Assembly: GCF_030272615.1 (NCBI RefSeq) | Contig: NC_081411.1 | Location: 187,495,449 to 187,559,448, forward strand | Direction: 5' to 3' | Source: Cryptomeria japonica | Taxonomy: Eukaryota; Streptophyta; Pinopsida; Cupressales; Cupressaceae | DNA length: 64,000 bases | Shown here: piece after piece, positions 34,376 through 47,383 of the stretch | How the letters are laid out: the number at the start of each line of letters is the position of its first letter | Numbering within the stretch: the stretch's first letter is position 1 | Made by a program: the position numbers and the translations under genes | Notes under the pieces: model-generated | Database searches by the model: none | Told to the model about the DNA's origin: nothing | What the model saw: only the letters and a program-made list of their open reading frames with translations

Positions 34376-34833
34376 TTCAACAACAAGCTTGTGGGTATTC
34401 ATCCCCACTGTGGTTTTTCCCAATTGGGTTTCCACATGAAAAATATGTGTGTCATGTGTGATGCTTTTATCTTGTGATGCTTTGTTATTACCTGTTAAGC
34501 ATATGATGGTTCTATGTTTTATGCCTGTCAATAAAACATGTTGAACTAGTTGTTGTGAAGATATGATGATAGATTACCTGTTCATACATAAGGGTGAAAT
34601 GGTAGTGTAGTTTTGAGTTGAGTGGAAAGCTCAGTGAGTAACGAGTTTATGATTGTTTTAGTTGTTCTGAGTTTTACCGGTTGCACTCTATTTCAAATCG
34701 GTGTCACTGTTTGCCAGTCATTTGGAGTGATTGTTGCTAAACCGGTTTAGGTCTGTATTTTGTCTATACTGATTCACCCCCCCCTCTTAGTACCGGTTTG
34801 GTACTATTCATTCATCATTGAGTTATCAATTAG

Positions 34834-35692
34834 GGTGTCTCAACCTTATAATATTCTAGCATTCATTTATGTAATTTTTTTTATTTATTTATATCTATTT
34901 TGTGTTCATCTTATGATGTCACTTTTTGGGACCTAGCTCAATGAGTTGGAATCCTACTTGGAAGATGATTAGGATGAAATGCAAGTTAAATTTGTGGAAA
35001 TAGTAATCCCACTTTGTGCATCACCCACTATGAAGCTAATTTTATGGCACATATCAAGATGTAAGATTCTATGACAAATTATGATGGATTGTGACAAGAT
35101 CATATCATATGACAAATTATGATTGTCTAAGAGTTAAAAATGGAAATGACTATGATAGGTGGGATGTGTGTGCTTGTAAGGGGTATGCATGCATGTAGGT
35201 GTTGTGAATGTTAGGTATGTAGATTCCATGCACGTAAAGGTTCTATTTTTAGGCACCCAAATTATCCCATGTGGCAATCTATGGCATCCAATTTTGAGAA
35301 GTGTATTTTGGCATTGTAAAGTTATAATTTAGAGACCTGTGAAATAGTTTGTTTGAAGTGTTTTTGTTGGTACTATCACGCTATTGGAATTACTCTAGAA
35401 GTCATCTTATTGTTAAAGATTCTTGAAATAACTTAGCTTTGAGTTTGTCATGTAACCACTTTGTTTATAGATAATATATTTGATTGGGGTTTTGGAGTGT
35501 GGTTTTTTTCTACCAAAAGGACTTTCCCCACATAAATAATTGCCTTGTGGTATCATAATTATTTTGCATGTTTTATTTTATCATTTTGCGTCTCTACATT
35601 GTGATTGTTTGAGGGTTTTTTTAAAAATGCACTATCTCTCCTCAATAGATTGGTGTAGGAAGATATTTTTTCTTACCTTACCTCCTTTTAGC
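34834..35692 (+). repeat. 5' LTR part of a plus-strand Copia
   Basis: It contains the Copia motif GTGGTTTTTTTCTACC...GGACTTTCCCCACAT (35500-35540). It ends just before the primer binding site TAGTATTAGAGCTTGGCC. The matching gag begins at about 42832, beyond the 35781-42798 insertion. The left end is uncertain because the solo LTR is inserted in it or next to it. Confidence 0.6.
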
Positions 35693-35704
35693 TAGTATTA
35701 GAGC
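35693..35704 (+). promoter_or_regulatory. Primer binding site of plus-strand Copia
   Basis: TAGTATTAGAGC differs by two transitions from the common TGGTATCAGAGC. It marks the LTR-leader boundary. Confidence 0.65.
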
Positions 35705-35780
35705 TTGGCCAATTTTGGTCCCATTATTGGGTAGAGGGTTCTTTGTACTAATCTTCATTTGAGTGGGATCTTGTTGTAGA

Positions 35781-36766
35781 TGTTAGAGTCAAGGAACACT
35801 GTGGGGGGGGGGGGCGGGTGAATCAGTGTTCTGTCGGAAATCAAATTCACAAACTTATTATTTATCCATCGGTTAGCAATGAATAACAGTAAAGAACATA
35901 AGCAGGCAATAAATAAACCATAGATCCACAAAACCAGAATTTTTATGTGGAAACCCGAAAAGGGAAAAACCATGGTGGGACTGGAACCTACAATATTAAT
36001 ATACGATGGCTAGGAGTACATAAATATTACATAGATGGGGAATGCACTTGCATTCAGGCTCATTGCCTAGAGCTCATTGCTCAATTATAATGACCCGGAA
36101 GGCTACAACCTTTAGGGAAGTCTCACTGACATACAATTTGATTACAATGAGGAAAAATAATTAAAGAACTCTGAAATAGTATCTAACAATGCAAGAATGA
36201 GTTCCGGCTAAGCACAAGATCTCTGACTGTACTCGCTCTACAATATGCTTTGTTTTTGTCTTAGTCAGCTACCAGATCACTTAGGAATCATATGCGTAGG
36301 TGAAACTGGTCTCAATCACACCAAAACAGATCATCACACCTATATTACACCAAAAGCCAATCACCAATTCAATCTTATATATCTGGTCATATAAAAAATA
36401 ATCTCCTCCAAGTCGGCTATAAAAAATGTAACGTGTTGTTTCAAGTCAGCTTCAATCTAAAACAAAACATAACATCGGACCAAAACAATTTACCAAAATG
36501 CTTCACCTATGTCGGCCTTATCATTTTCACCTCAAACTTAGTCACCAAAATCACTACAACTACCATAAATCTTTCCAGACCAAAACTGCATTGTTCTTCC
36601 TGAAATATCAGTTAATCAGCTACCTATTAATGCCTACTTTCAGATAAGAAAAATTACGACCGCTGAATCAAATCTCCAAGAAGAGTTGCCATCAATGACA
36701 ACCCTAAACCAATAATCAACCACCAAAAATCACCAGAGACCACTGGATGAGTGTCAATTGCCAATA
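35781..36766 (-). repeat. 3' LTR of non-autonomous element
   Basis: This is a direct repeat of 41808-42798. It includes a 12-G run (35803-35814, a C-tract in element sense) and GTGGAAACCCGAAAAGGGAA followed by AAACCATGGTGGG, the complement of the GTGGTTTTTCCC...GGGTTTCCAC motif. Confidence 0.9.
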
Positions 36767-36785
36767 ATCTCCCCCTTTGGCATTG
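36767..36785 (-). promoter_or_regulatory. Polypurine tract of non-autonomous element
   Basis: The minus strand reads GCCAAAGGGGGAGAT immediately before the LTR start TATTGG. The Copia at 54148-54161 has nearly the same tract (CCAAAGGGGGAGAT), which supports a shared replication machinery. Confidence 0.75.
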
Positions 36786-36969
36786 ATGGCAACACTTGTG
36801 AAAAATGACTAAGTGTTAAGCACTGTACACCGGTTCAAAAGAATTTATAAGACTCCCCCTTAGACAAAGAATTGCACTCTTCAATACATTTTTCATCATT
36901 CCTCCCCCCTTTGACAGCAATGCCAAAGATGGGGTGTTGTCCAAAATTTATATACAGATGACAAACACT

Positions 36970-39900
36970 TTACAAATACTTGAAGAGGTCAGCATAAATA
37001 GTCTTCAAAAATCCTAGGTGAGTATCCCACCCACTCTTCAAGTTGTCCAAAACTATAATGAATACACTAAATATAGTGGCATGAATTTGTAACTCTCTCA
37101 AATTAGATGATAAAGGCGAGGTCATCTCCTTCATACAATCCACCTTATTACTTAATATAGTGTCCAACTGGGTGGCAATTAGGTTCCGGAGTTCACCTAC
37201 TTCTCTCAAAATTTTCTCGTTATCCACTTGAAGGCTTGAGATCTAATCATTTAAGGCTATAATTTGTCCTTCAATACTTCTAGTTAGAGTTGCAAAGGAC
37301 TGAGAAATTCCAGCAAGCTTACCATGGCAAACACCTATCTACTTATCAATATCAACAATGAACTTAGACAAACTTAGGCAAGATTTAAACAATTTACTGG
37401 CTTTTGACAATGTGTCTGAAATAATCTGCAATCTCTTATTTAATCTCACTCTATCATCTTCAATCATTTTCTGAAATGTTTGTTTCCTAACATCCTTGAG
37501 CTTATCCAAAACTTTATGTGAAGTCATCTTCTCCAAAGAATCAAAACTGGTATTTACACTATCAATTAACTGTAACAATTCACCATAGGGGTTGTTAGTT
37601 GAATCTAATTGTACATTAGTGGCCACCTTCTGCAAAGCATCTATAGACATCAAAATTAGCTTTTTATCCTCTGATTTAGACTTCACCAAATCTTGGTTAG
37701 CCTGAGCTTGTACAACAACTACGAGCATGAGCTTCTCAATAGGAGACATCTTCCCAAGATCAATAGAACCATCAAGATTAATGGGAATCTAAGGCGGGGT
37801 CCCTAAAACTGGAGGAGTGACAATTGTCAGATCAGCTATACTTTTGCCTTTGGCAACCTCAACAACCTTAGTCTCTGTTGTCTCAACATCCTTCTTCTCT
37901 CCCTTGTCGCTTATATCTGTTGCACCGATATCGCCACTTGGTGCAGTATCAACTTGTTGGATCTTAGGGGTTGCAGAGCTATCTACCACTAGAGGATCAT
38001 CACTAGTCTCAACATCTAGTGGAGTATTACCTTGGTCTTCCAACAGACTGAGTTTCAACCTTCTGACTTTCAGAAACACCTTGCTTATCTTCCAGCTAAG
38101 ATGGCTTGAATGCATCCTTGTATAGAGGGTCATTTACAATTATCTTCCTCCATATCTCCTCTATCTCTTTCCTCACCTCTTCTACATTTCCAATCATCAA
38201 TCTGTTAATCTCGTTTTTACTTCTAAATTCCTTCTTGTTTGTCTCTTCAATTAGCCTCTTTGCTTCACTTTGTGAAACACAGGTGCAAACATTTATTAAT
38301 TCTGTTTCTTTCATCTCCTTGTCAATCTTACTTGCATTCATTCTTCTTGCATTAATCAGACTGTACAAGTCTTTTGGAGTGGACTTTTGCAATTCAATTA
38401 ATATTTTACTAAAATTGTGCAGATATAATACAATTGTTTCTTCAATTTTTCTCTTATCTCCTTCAACAAAATTTCCATAACATGCTCAAAGATTCTTCAA
38501 ATTACCATCAACTATTCTCTCATCAATTAACTGATTTGTTGTCAATGAGGGAACAGATTCAGATTTACCTTGTTGTGTATCAGACTCAGATTGATTCTTG
38601 ACTTTCCTTTCTCTCTTGGGCCTTGCAGTAGGAACATGATCTGATTTTTCCTTTTTGCTTTGTTGGGCTCCATTGGACTACGAATTCCTCACCACTCTGA
38701 CAAATTGTCCCTTCTTCTTTGCCTTTCCTGCTTCCTCCTTAGACTTAGTTTCTGAGGCCACCAAAGATACTGCAACATAGGTTCTTTTAGGCTTCTCCTT
38801 CCGCTTTAGTACACCTTTCCCGTATGGGCTAGGTTTTGCAGGTTGGGCTACCAGAGCAGGAGAAAACTTAGTCTCCTTCTGTGCATGACTTTCCCTTGCT
38901 TTCTTCACCACCTCCTGGGTGAAACCCATCTGAACTGCCACTTCCTCTGCCATCTTAGTAAATTTTCTTTTCTGGGCAGGAGTAGTAAATTGCATGTGCA
39001 AACCGAGGTCTTTCTCATTGTAAGTCCCAAATCTCCCTTCCTTGGGATCCACCAGTTGAATCAGTAGGTGTGGGGCATATGCCTCAAGTGTAACAGAGTC
39101 AACTTCATACCCCATGGGCTGATCCATACTATCCGAGGCTCCACTACTTCCATTTGACATTGATCCTTATCGACCATGAAACAAATTATTTTCTCATAAT
39201 TTTCTACAACCTCCTCGGGGATCCTCTCCTTGCTCTTCATTGCAACTTGGAAGGTTTTGAAATATCCCCAAAGAGAAAGTATCCTCAATGTCACATTTCT
39301 AACTCCCCATAATCCTTTCTTGATCTACATGGCCACTGGTCTGTCATAGGCCCATTGGACCATTAGACCTTATCTTTTATATCGGGTATCTCATTCGAGA
39401 AGTACAAATCCAAGCACATAAGAAGTGAACCATATTTAAATGTGTTCTTTTTGTCTTGTTTGATCTTCTTCAAATTTCTCAGTAATTCATTCAGGAGGGT
39501 AGTGCACAAGTCGTACCTTTTATCATCCTTAAGCATCTAGTATGCAGAGTAAATAACAGTACTAAAAACAAAGTTGTACCTACTGGATTGGTAAACCTTG
39601 TAACCGACTACCATTGATGAAAACTTTATATCATTATCCAGAATGTTATTAATGGTCATGGCTAGACTATCAAACTTGGAACCCATGGTGGCTATCACGG
39701 TGTCATTTGATACTTTCCTCAAATTGGGCACATCATCGATTTCTGCTAGGCCAGTTACGGCTTGGATTGCCTGCTTGGTGATTTTGTGTGGCCTATCAAG
39801 TCATATAAATTCATCATGTACATGGCTAAGAATGTACCAAATCCATTCTGCCTCATCGAATAATGGAAAATGCATGAACTATGAGAAACCCTTGTCTTGA

Positions 39901-40173
39901 AGCACCTTGTATTCTAGTTTCAGATTTCCCAAACCATCAGCCAAATGCTTGTTGTAAAGATCCAACATATTTGTGTTTCCAAGCTCCTCGAGATCGCAAT
40001 GAATGTAAGTCCTACCTAATGTCTTCTTTGTAGAGAACATTATAGGGAATGGATGAAAAAGCACCTTTTGGATCATCCTCAACCGACTTAAAAGGGTGTT
40101 TCTTGAAGACTGGTCGGGCCCTATCCTTAATCTCAACCATCAATGGGGTAGCAACACCAGAAGCTGAAGCCAT
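36970..40173 (-). pseudogene. Large unknown ORF (ORF2) of non-autonomous element, decayed
   Basis: Not recognised. The start is probably the minus-strand ATG at 40173 (MASASGVATPLMVEIKDRAR). The N-terminal third (to about 39300) looks like a folded domain, with aromatic and charged stretches such as HPFKSVEDDPKGAFSSIPYN, DLYNKHLADGLGNLKLEY and SLLMCLDLYFSNEIPDIKDK. The middle (39160-38678) is Lys-rich (KGVLKRKEKPKRTYV, EEAGKAKKKGQF) and could be a nuclear localisation or nucleic-acid-binding segment. An acidic Thr/Asp/Val-rich linker (38090-37800) follows, then helical, coiled-coil-like stretches (37749-36970: KLKDVRKQTFQKMIEDDRVR, EKILREVGELRNLIATQLDT). About ten stops or frame changes break it. 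No catalytic motif, zinc site or transmembrane segment was seen. It sits where pol should be. Confidence 0.6.
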
Positions 40174-40589
40174 TTCAAATGCTAGGGTTTGCATAAATAG
40201 AAAGCTTGAACAAATAAATACCTTGCTACACAACCAAACATTGAAATTCGCTTAGGAGTCACTAAAATCGCTTGTTGGAGTTGCTGAATTGCTTTTCTCT
40301 TCTTTGCTCCAATCGCATGATCGCATTGTGACAAATGAAACTTCAAAATGCACTTTTATCTCTCAAAAATCTAATTTTCCACTGTAATAAATGCAGCAAC
40401 TAGTTATCATAATTTTCATGAAATTGCATACCGGAGCATCAAATCCTTCTAAAACTTCTGGATATCATCTACACATATGATTCAATCCTTCTACAACCTT
40501 CCAGAAATGATTACAAACCACCAAAGAGGGGGTTCTTAAAATCTTCATGAAAAGCTCCCCCTAAGGCATAAAGCCCTAGTTGTCGAATG

Positions 40590-41766
40590 AAGATCCTGCA
40601 CCGGATTTGGGTGCAGACCCATTGTCAGCTCTGGATTCATATTTTCTTACCCACATCTTCTCATGCTTCTCCTTGATCTCTTCTACTTTTACTTTTCCCT
40701 TCTCATTTAATTTACTCTTGTCTACCAAAACACTATTATTGCTTTTGCAGTACTTTGCAATGTGACCGGTTTTGTTGCATGCTCAGCAAACAACATTATT
40801 TTGCATAGGTCTGAAGTTCATTTGATTTGGTCTTGTTCTGCAATGATTAGAGATATGTCCAAACATTCCACAAGCATAGCATCTTTTATTTTGAAAGTTA
40901 TTCATTATTGCTCTACACACATTTGACTTGTGACCAAAATTATTGCATATGAAATACTGACTGGTAAAGGTAGGAACATTATTCATGTTGTTCATCCCAT
41001 TATTCATCCTATTTTTTCATTGATTCGGCACATGACCAAATTTATTGCAAGTAAAGCATCTACCATTGAATTTGTGAGCATTAGGTTGTCTTACTGAAGG
41101 ATTATTGCTCTTCTTTTGATCAGGTTTTGCATTGCCTTGTCCAGATCCAGAGGATTCACCTTTGTCAAATCCAAGTCCTTGCATGTCCTTTCCATGCCTC
41201 TGATTATTCAGCATCTCATCAAGCCTTGCTGAGCTATCCTTAAATTTGTCTTTGTACTCATTAGTAGTAGCAAGTTCATCCCTCAAGGGAGAAATCTGTC
41301 TTTGAATTTCTTGACCATTATTTCTTGACTGTGACAACTCAAGCTTCAACTGATCATTCTCATTGGTAAGCCTGAAACATTCATCAGCTCTTTCCTTCAA
41401 TGATTGTGCCATATTTTCTTCATTTTTCTTCCAGTCCTCAATCTCCTTAGTCAGCCTCATCACAATGGATTGCATCTCATTGTTCAAAGCAACATTCTCT
41501 CTTTTAAGCTTGTTAACTTCATCAGCTTTATCAAGGTATTCCATGACCTGATCTTCTTTCTCCTTCAGTTTGTCCATCAATTCTTTCCTCTTCTCTCTAG
41601 AGATGTTTTCTTGATCCTTCAATTCATTGATGAAATCATCAGCAACATTTAGGTTTTTCTTCAAGGTACAGATCTCATTTCTATCTACATCAAGATCCTC
41701 AAGTGCCACACTAAGTTGTCTCTGAAAATTGGAATCCATTGAATCAATCTTCGGGACCTTCCTCAA
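40590..41766 (-). pseudogene. Gag-like protein with coiled coil and four zinc knuckles, decayed
   Basis: The frame 41017-41766 starts within 50 bases of the primer binding site and gives a long coiled coil (about residues 20-170: LKDQENISREKRKELMDKLK, DEVNKLKRENVALNNEMQSI). A Gly/Ser/Lys hinge follows, then four zinc knuckles: CFTCNKFGHVPNQ (last Cys replaced by a stop), YFICNNFGHKSNVC (first Cys lost), CYACGMFGHISNHC (intact) and C-stop-ACNKTGHIAKYC. The stop in the fourth is TGA where TGG is likely. The N-terminal UBN2-type gag core seen in the other Copia elements is missing, so particle assembly may depend on a partner gag. The C-terminal tail (40590-40740) is Lys/Glu-rich. Confidence 0.78.
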
Positions 41767-41793
41767 GCATTTAAGCTTCCTCAGAGGAACTAG

Positions 41794-41806
41794 ACTCTAA
41801 TACCAA
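41794..41806 (-). promoter_or_regulatory. Primer binding site of non-autonomous element
   Basis: The minus strand reads TGGTATTAGAGTC two bases from the LTR end. It is a one- to two-base variant of the Copia initiator tRNA-Met site. Confidence 0.78.
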
Positions 41807-41807
41807 T

Positions 41808-42798
41808 TGTTAGAGTCAAGGAGCACTAAGAAGGGGGGGGGGGGTGAATAAGTGTTCTACTAGAAATCAAATTCACAAACTTATTCTTTATCCATCGGTT
41901 AGCAATGAATAATAGTAAAGAACATAAGCAAGCAATAAATAAACCACATATCCACAACACCGAAATTTTTACGTGGAAACTTGGAAAGGGAAAAACCACG
42001 GTGGGGCTCGAAATCACAATATTCATATACTATGGCCAAGAGTACATAAATATTACATAGATGGGGAATGCACTTGCATTCAGGCTCACTACCTAGAGCT
42101 CACTACTCAATTACAATGACCCAAAAGGATACAACCTTTAGGGAAGTCTCACTGACTTACAATTTGATTAAAATGAGGAAAAACAATTAAAGAACTCTGA
42201 TATAGCATCTAACAATGCAAGAACTAGTTCCAGTTAAGCACAAGATCTCTGACTGTACTCATTCTGCAATATGCTTTGTTTCTATCTTAGTTAGCTACCA
42301 GATCACTTGGGAATCATATGCACACATGAAACTGCGCTCAATCACACCAAAATGGATCACCACACCTATATTACACCGAAAATCAATCACCAATTCAATA
42401 CTATATATCCGGTCATATCAAAAATAATCTCCTCCAAGTCGGCTATCAAAAATGTAACATGTTGTTTCAAGTCTGCTTCAATCTCTAACAAAACATAACA
42501 CTGGACCAAAACAATTTACCAAAATGCTTCACCTTTGTCGGCCTCATCATTTTCACCTCGAACTTAGTCACCAAAATCACCGTAATCACTGAAAATATTT
42601 TTGGACCAAGCACTATTCTTCCTGAAATACCAGTTAATTGGCTACCAGTTAACACCTACTTCTAGATAAGAAAAATTATGACCGTTGAATCAGATCTCCA
42701 AGAAGAGTTGCCATCAATGACAACTCTAAACCAATATTCAACCACCAAAAAACCACCAGAAATCATCAGAGACCATTGGATGAGTGTCAATTACAATA
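41808..42798 (-). repeat. 5' LTR of non-autonomous element
   Basis: Plus-strand ends are TGTTAGAGTCAAGG and TCAATTACAATA, followed by GTAGA. It carries a 12-G run (41833-41844), as in the 3' LTR. Confidence 0.9.
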
Positions 42799-42829
42799 GT
42801 AGAGTATTTTGTGACCTAATTAGAGGAAG

Positions 42830-44380
42830 GAGATGATTAGCACATTTAAAAGAATTGAAACACTCAAGGATAATTTTCACAATGGCAATTTTAAGCTATG
42901 CAAGCTTAAAAAGGAAGATATGCTCATAGACTGAGACCTGTGGGCTACAATATCTAATGTCAAACCTACCCATATGAAATAAGAAGATTGAGAATCAGTG
43001 GATTGAAAAGCCAAGGGTCTCATAAGGTTCTATTTGGTAGACTCTATTTTATGTCTAGACTGTCTATGAAGATATTACAATAAAAAAACTATGGAAGAAT
43101 CTTGAATATGCTTATCAAAATAAATCCTTGGTGAACAAGTTATTCCTAAGAAACAAGTTACACTCTCTAAGGATGGGAGATGGAGCATCTATAGTTGATC
43201 ATTTAAATACATTAACTTGCTTGTTGCCTAGTTGGGTTATGTTGGTGTGAAAACATAGGGGGGTTAATTTCATGATTTTTCTTTGTTGGTTGCCATATTT
43301 GTGGGAATACTATTTGAAGAGGTGTGGAAAAACTTTCAAAATAATTGAGGAGACTCTTACAATTTGAGGTATATTAAAGAAGAAGGGAAAGAAGAAGGAC
43401 AAGAAGAAAGAATAATCTAGATCTAAATCTCATGAGAGATATGTCTCTTAGAAAGTTCAAGGTGAAATGTTGGAATTGTTGCAAACTATGGAATTTTCAA
43501 AAAGAGTTAAGAAGGAGAAAAATAAGAATACCTTTGATTTTGATTTTTGACAAATCCTCTCAAAATGATGGTGATGCTTTAATCACAACCTTGGCAACTC
43601 ACGCATCTGAAAAATATGTGGCTTATTAAATTTGGTGAATCTTTCCACATGATCTCACATAGGGGTTCAATTTCTAAGTATGAAATAATTTAATATTGGG
43701 AAGGTGTACTTGGGTGATGAAACTCATCTAAAGGTATTTTTTCATTGAAGAGTATTGATCATATTCCTTTATGGTAGAGTGAAATGGATCAATGTTGTTT
43801 TGCATATCTTAGATTTGGCATGAAACCTAGGTTCTATGAGTAATTTGAATGACATGGGTGTGGAGATTATTTTATCGAATGGAGGATATAAGATAGTGAG
43901 CTATGGTGCTTGGCAAGGGTGTTTGGATCAACACTCTATTTTAGCTAGTTCCATGCATGGTTCAATTTAATAATTCTTCTATTGGTTCAAAGAAAAGATT
44001 TTTAGAGTCTTCATAGTCACCCTTATAAATAGTAGTGAAGAAATGTGTTGCACCTAATTCTCATGGTCATGCTAAATATGAGTAACTAAGGGTGCTCATT
44101 CCTTGGAAATGAAGCCTCTTGTTAAGAAGACAATGTTGTGGCACTAAAGACTTGGTCATATTCCAATGAGACCTGCCTTAGATCCCTCAAGCCTCTTGTT
44201 GAGAAGACAAGGTTGTGGCACTAAAGACTTGGTCATATTGGTGAGACCCATCTTAGATCCCTAAAAAATAAAATCCTCATTAAAGAGTTAGATGATTGTA
44301 ATATTTTGATTATCGTGAATATTGTATATGTGGAAAGAAAACTCATGTAATTTTATTGCAACTATCAAAAATCTTCTAGG
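42830..44380 (+). pseudogene. Copia gag, protease and pre-integrase remnant, plus strand
   Basis: From about 42832 the reading MISTFKRIETLKDNFHNGNF continues through stops to LRNKLHSLRMGDGASIVDHL (43150-43215), the UBN2-type gag core. A decayed zinc knuckle, CWNCCKLWNFQKE, is at about 43471-43510. Protease-region traces follow (VYLGDETHLK and RVKWINVVLHI, 43700-43810). The pre-integrase LVKKTMLWH is duplicated at 44112-44261. It continues the element whose primer binding site is at 35693. Integrase and RT are absent, so the element is truncated. Confidence 0.75.
44112..44261 (+). repeat. 77-bp tandem duplication in Copia pre-integrase region
   Basis: AAGCCTCTTGTTAAGAAGAC... begins at 44112 and again at 44189, with few differences. 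It duplicates the coding segment around the Leu-Trp-His motif. Confidence 0.85.
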
Positions 44381-44439
44381 GTGTTGTATCAAATACATTT
44401 TAATGTATTGAAAATTTTGATTTTAGAATTACGCTATCC

Positions 44440-45070
44440 CCAAAATTAAAAAAATCACTGAGAAAATCCCTAATTATTTTTTGTGTGTTTCCAAAAATAT
44501 AATTTTTTTTTGAAATGCTCTAAAAAATGTAGCTTGTAGAATGAGCTTATAAAAATCTCTAAAATTGAAATAAGTTACTCTGAATTTTTATCACCACTTC
44601 AATTTTTAATATCCAAGCATATCTTAAAAAATGAGGATGAAAATCTATTCTTGAAACTCCTTAAAAATACTTCAAGTAACATTTAGTATAGATTGTAGAT
44701 GATTCAATATGTTCTTGATCAACCTTTAGAATTAAAAAAAACTACAAATAAGAGTTTGATAGCTTAACCTCTTAATTTTTTTAAAAAAATACCTTGTTTT
44801 TTGTCTATAGATGCCAAGATCATGCTTTGATACAACTTGTCATTTTAAATTAATTGCACAAAAGAATAATAGAATAAGAATAATTAATGAGTACTTGATA
44901 ATGTTTAATAATAAGAAGCCAATTCAAGGAAAAATGCTCTAAAAGTACATCTTATAAGAACATAAATTATAATATTAAATGATAAAAAAAACCTCTACAT
45001 CTACATATATCATACTTATATCATGGATGTCATCCATGATAACCTAACTACCCATATAATACTGTATGAC
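44440..45070 (-). repeat. Copia leader and 5' LTR remnant, minus strand
   Basis: The minus strand reads TTGTATCAAAGCATGATCTT (44808-44833), a degenerate primer binding site, next to an LTR end ...AATGACA (44836 rightward). It is related to 24600-25330. The right end of the LTR is unclear. Confidence 0.5.
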
Positions 45071-45418
45071 TGATTCAATCAACAAGTTGGGTTATAGCAC
45101 AACATGACAAAAAAAAATAGACAGTCAAAGAGCAAATTGAAGATTAAGATGCCATTGTGTAACTAAAGATCGGTTCACACCAACATAGATGTGACATGAA
45201 AATTTGGAAGCTTTCAAAAGAAAATCAGGTTGGGAGAATGTATAATTTTTTAACTTCAAGTAGGATAGAAACATAATGAAATTACTACTTTTGATGACAT
45301 TCATGACTAGTACGAAGACAAGTTGCAAGAGAGGACACTGTCTTTCCATATTGATGAAGCAAATATTGAAAAAAGTTAGAACTTGTTATTAAAATACATA
45401 GTAAGAAAATGAAGAGAT

Positions 45419-46399
<981 letters not shown>

Positions 46400-46980
46400 A
46401 TCCCTGGAGAAGATGACCCTTATTTGCAGAATCATAGTAAAAATAGAAACTAGGGCTGATATCCGAAGGTGGGTTAATATAAATTAGGACGACGAAAAAA
46501 TTGAAATCTACTTCTTGTCAAAGTATTTCTCCATTGTCAATTTAAATGACAAATTAGATCACAACAAAATTCATCAAAACAACCAATGGAAAATTGATGA
46601 TCAGAATATTTATATTGAGAATTGCTTCCCAAATTTTGATCCTTGTGGAATAGGTCCATACAGAAAGGCTATATGGTTAAGATTGTATAGCTTACCTTTT
46701 GAATATTGGTTAGAGGAAGTTCTAACATGTATTAGAAACTCAATTGGACACACCCTGTAGATGGATATGAGTGATAGGGACTCAATTCTATATGTGCGAA
46801 TGAAGATTATAACTTTGTACAAGATACCAAGCGAAATTTGATTGAGGACCTAGTCTGGTAATTTGTATTGACCTATAGAGACCGAGCATAAAAATTCTTC
46901 TCCTCTAGATGTAGGAACCACAAGCATAATTGTGAAAATTATGCATGGCCTATACCTCAAAGATGGACATCGAAGAGACA
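46400..46980 (+). pseudogene. LINE ORF1-like remnant (DUF4283 type)
   Basis: The frame 46515-46760 contains FDPCGIGPYRKAIWLRLYSL followed by PFEYWLEEVL and RNSIGHTL. This is the second half of the DUF4283-zinc finger region of plant L1 ORF1, comparable to the remnant at 15396. A weak zinc-knuckle trace (RNHKHNCENYA) is at about 46915-46945. Stops interrupt it. It lies 5' of the endonuclease region in the expected order. Confidence 0.7.
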
Positions 46981-47383
46981 AAAGGAAGGGGTTCAAGATT
47001 CGAAACCATCTCTCACTTTGTCCCTAATTGAAGCTCCACCCCAAGAAGATAGCGCACTAGAAAATCCATTACATGAGGAAATCTTAATGTGGAAAAGTCA
47101 TCCATTCCAAATAGGGTTGACAATATTGAAAGGGAAAATAAAAAAATTGAAGATTTTGAAAATGAAATGGAATAGGAATTGGTGGAGGATGAATTAGACA
47201 TTGTCGATCCTAGAACCATCTCCCAGTCAATAACCATAATGCTTTATTCTACACTAGTTAAAAAATAATTGTAAGGAAAACTAATAAATTAAAGTGAGAC
47301 AAAGATTCCCTTTGCAAGGAACAAAGCACAATCTATTCTTACCTCGCTCGATCCAAGGGAGCCAATGCCTCCCTTAGGGGAAG

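Larger units (their letters stand above)
33198..34828 (+). repeat. Solo LTR of a Copia-type element (1,631 bp)
   Basis: It starts TGTTGGCATTATGTGAACCG and ends CATCATTGAGTTATCA. A perfect duplication ATTAG lies on both sides (33193-33197 and 34829-34833). There is no internal coding region, so it is a solo LTR from recombination. Inside are a 99-bp tandem duplication, a field of TAACNGG motifs (34085-34375), the motif GTGGTTTTTCCC...GGGTTTCCAC (34409-34434) and GATTCACCCCCCCCTCTTAG near the 3' end. Start, motif order and the C-tract resemble the LTRs at 48721 and 54162. Confidence 0.9.
35781..42798 (-). mobile_element. Complete non-autonomous LTR element with gag and a large unknown ORF, no pol
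   Basis: LTRs at 35781-36766 and 41808-42798 are flanked by the duplication GTAGA (35776-35780 and 42799-42803). On the minus strand the LTRs start TATTG and end TCTAACA. The primer binding site TGGTATTAGAGTC lies beside the 5' LTR, and the purine tract CCAAAGGGGGAGAT beside the 3' LTR. The interior has a coiled-coil and zinc-knuckle gag and then a reading frame of about 1,070 codons. There is no protease, integrase, RT or RNase H in 5 kb. Primer site and LTR motifs resemble Copia elements, so mobilisation by a Copia relative is inferred. It sits in the leader of a plus-strand Copia. Confidence 0.88.
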
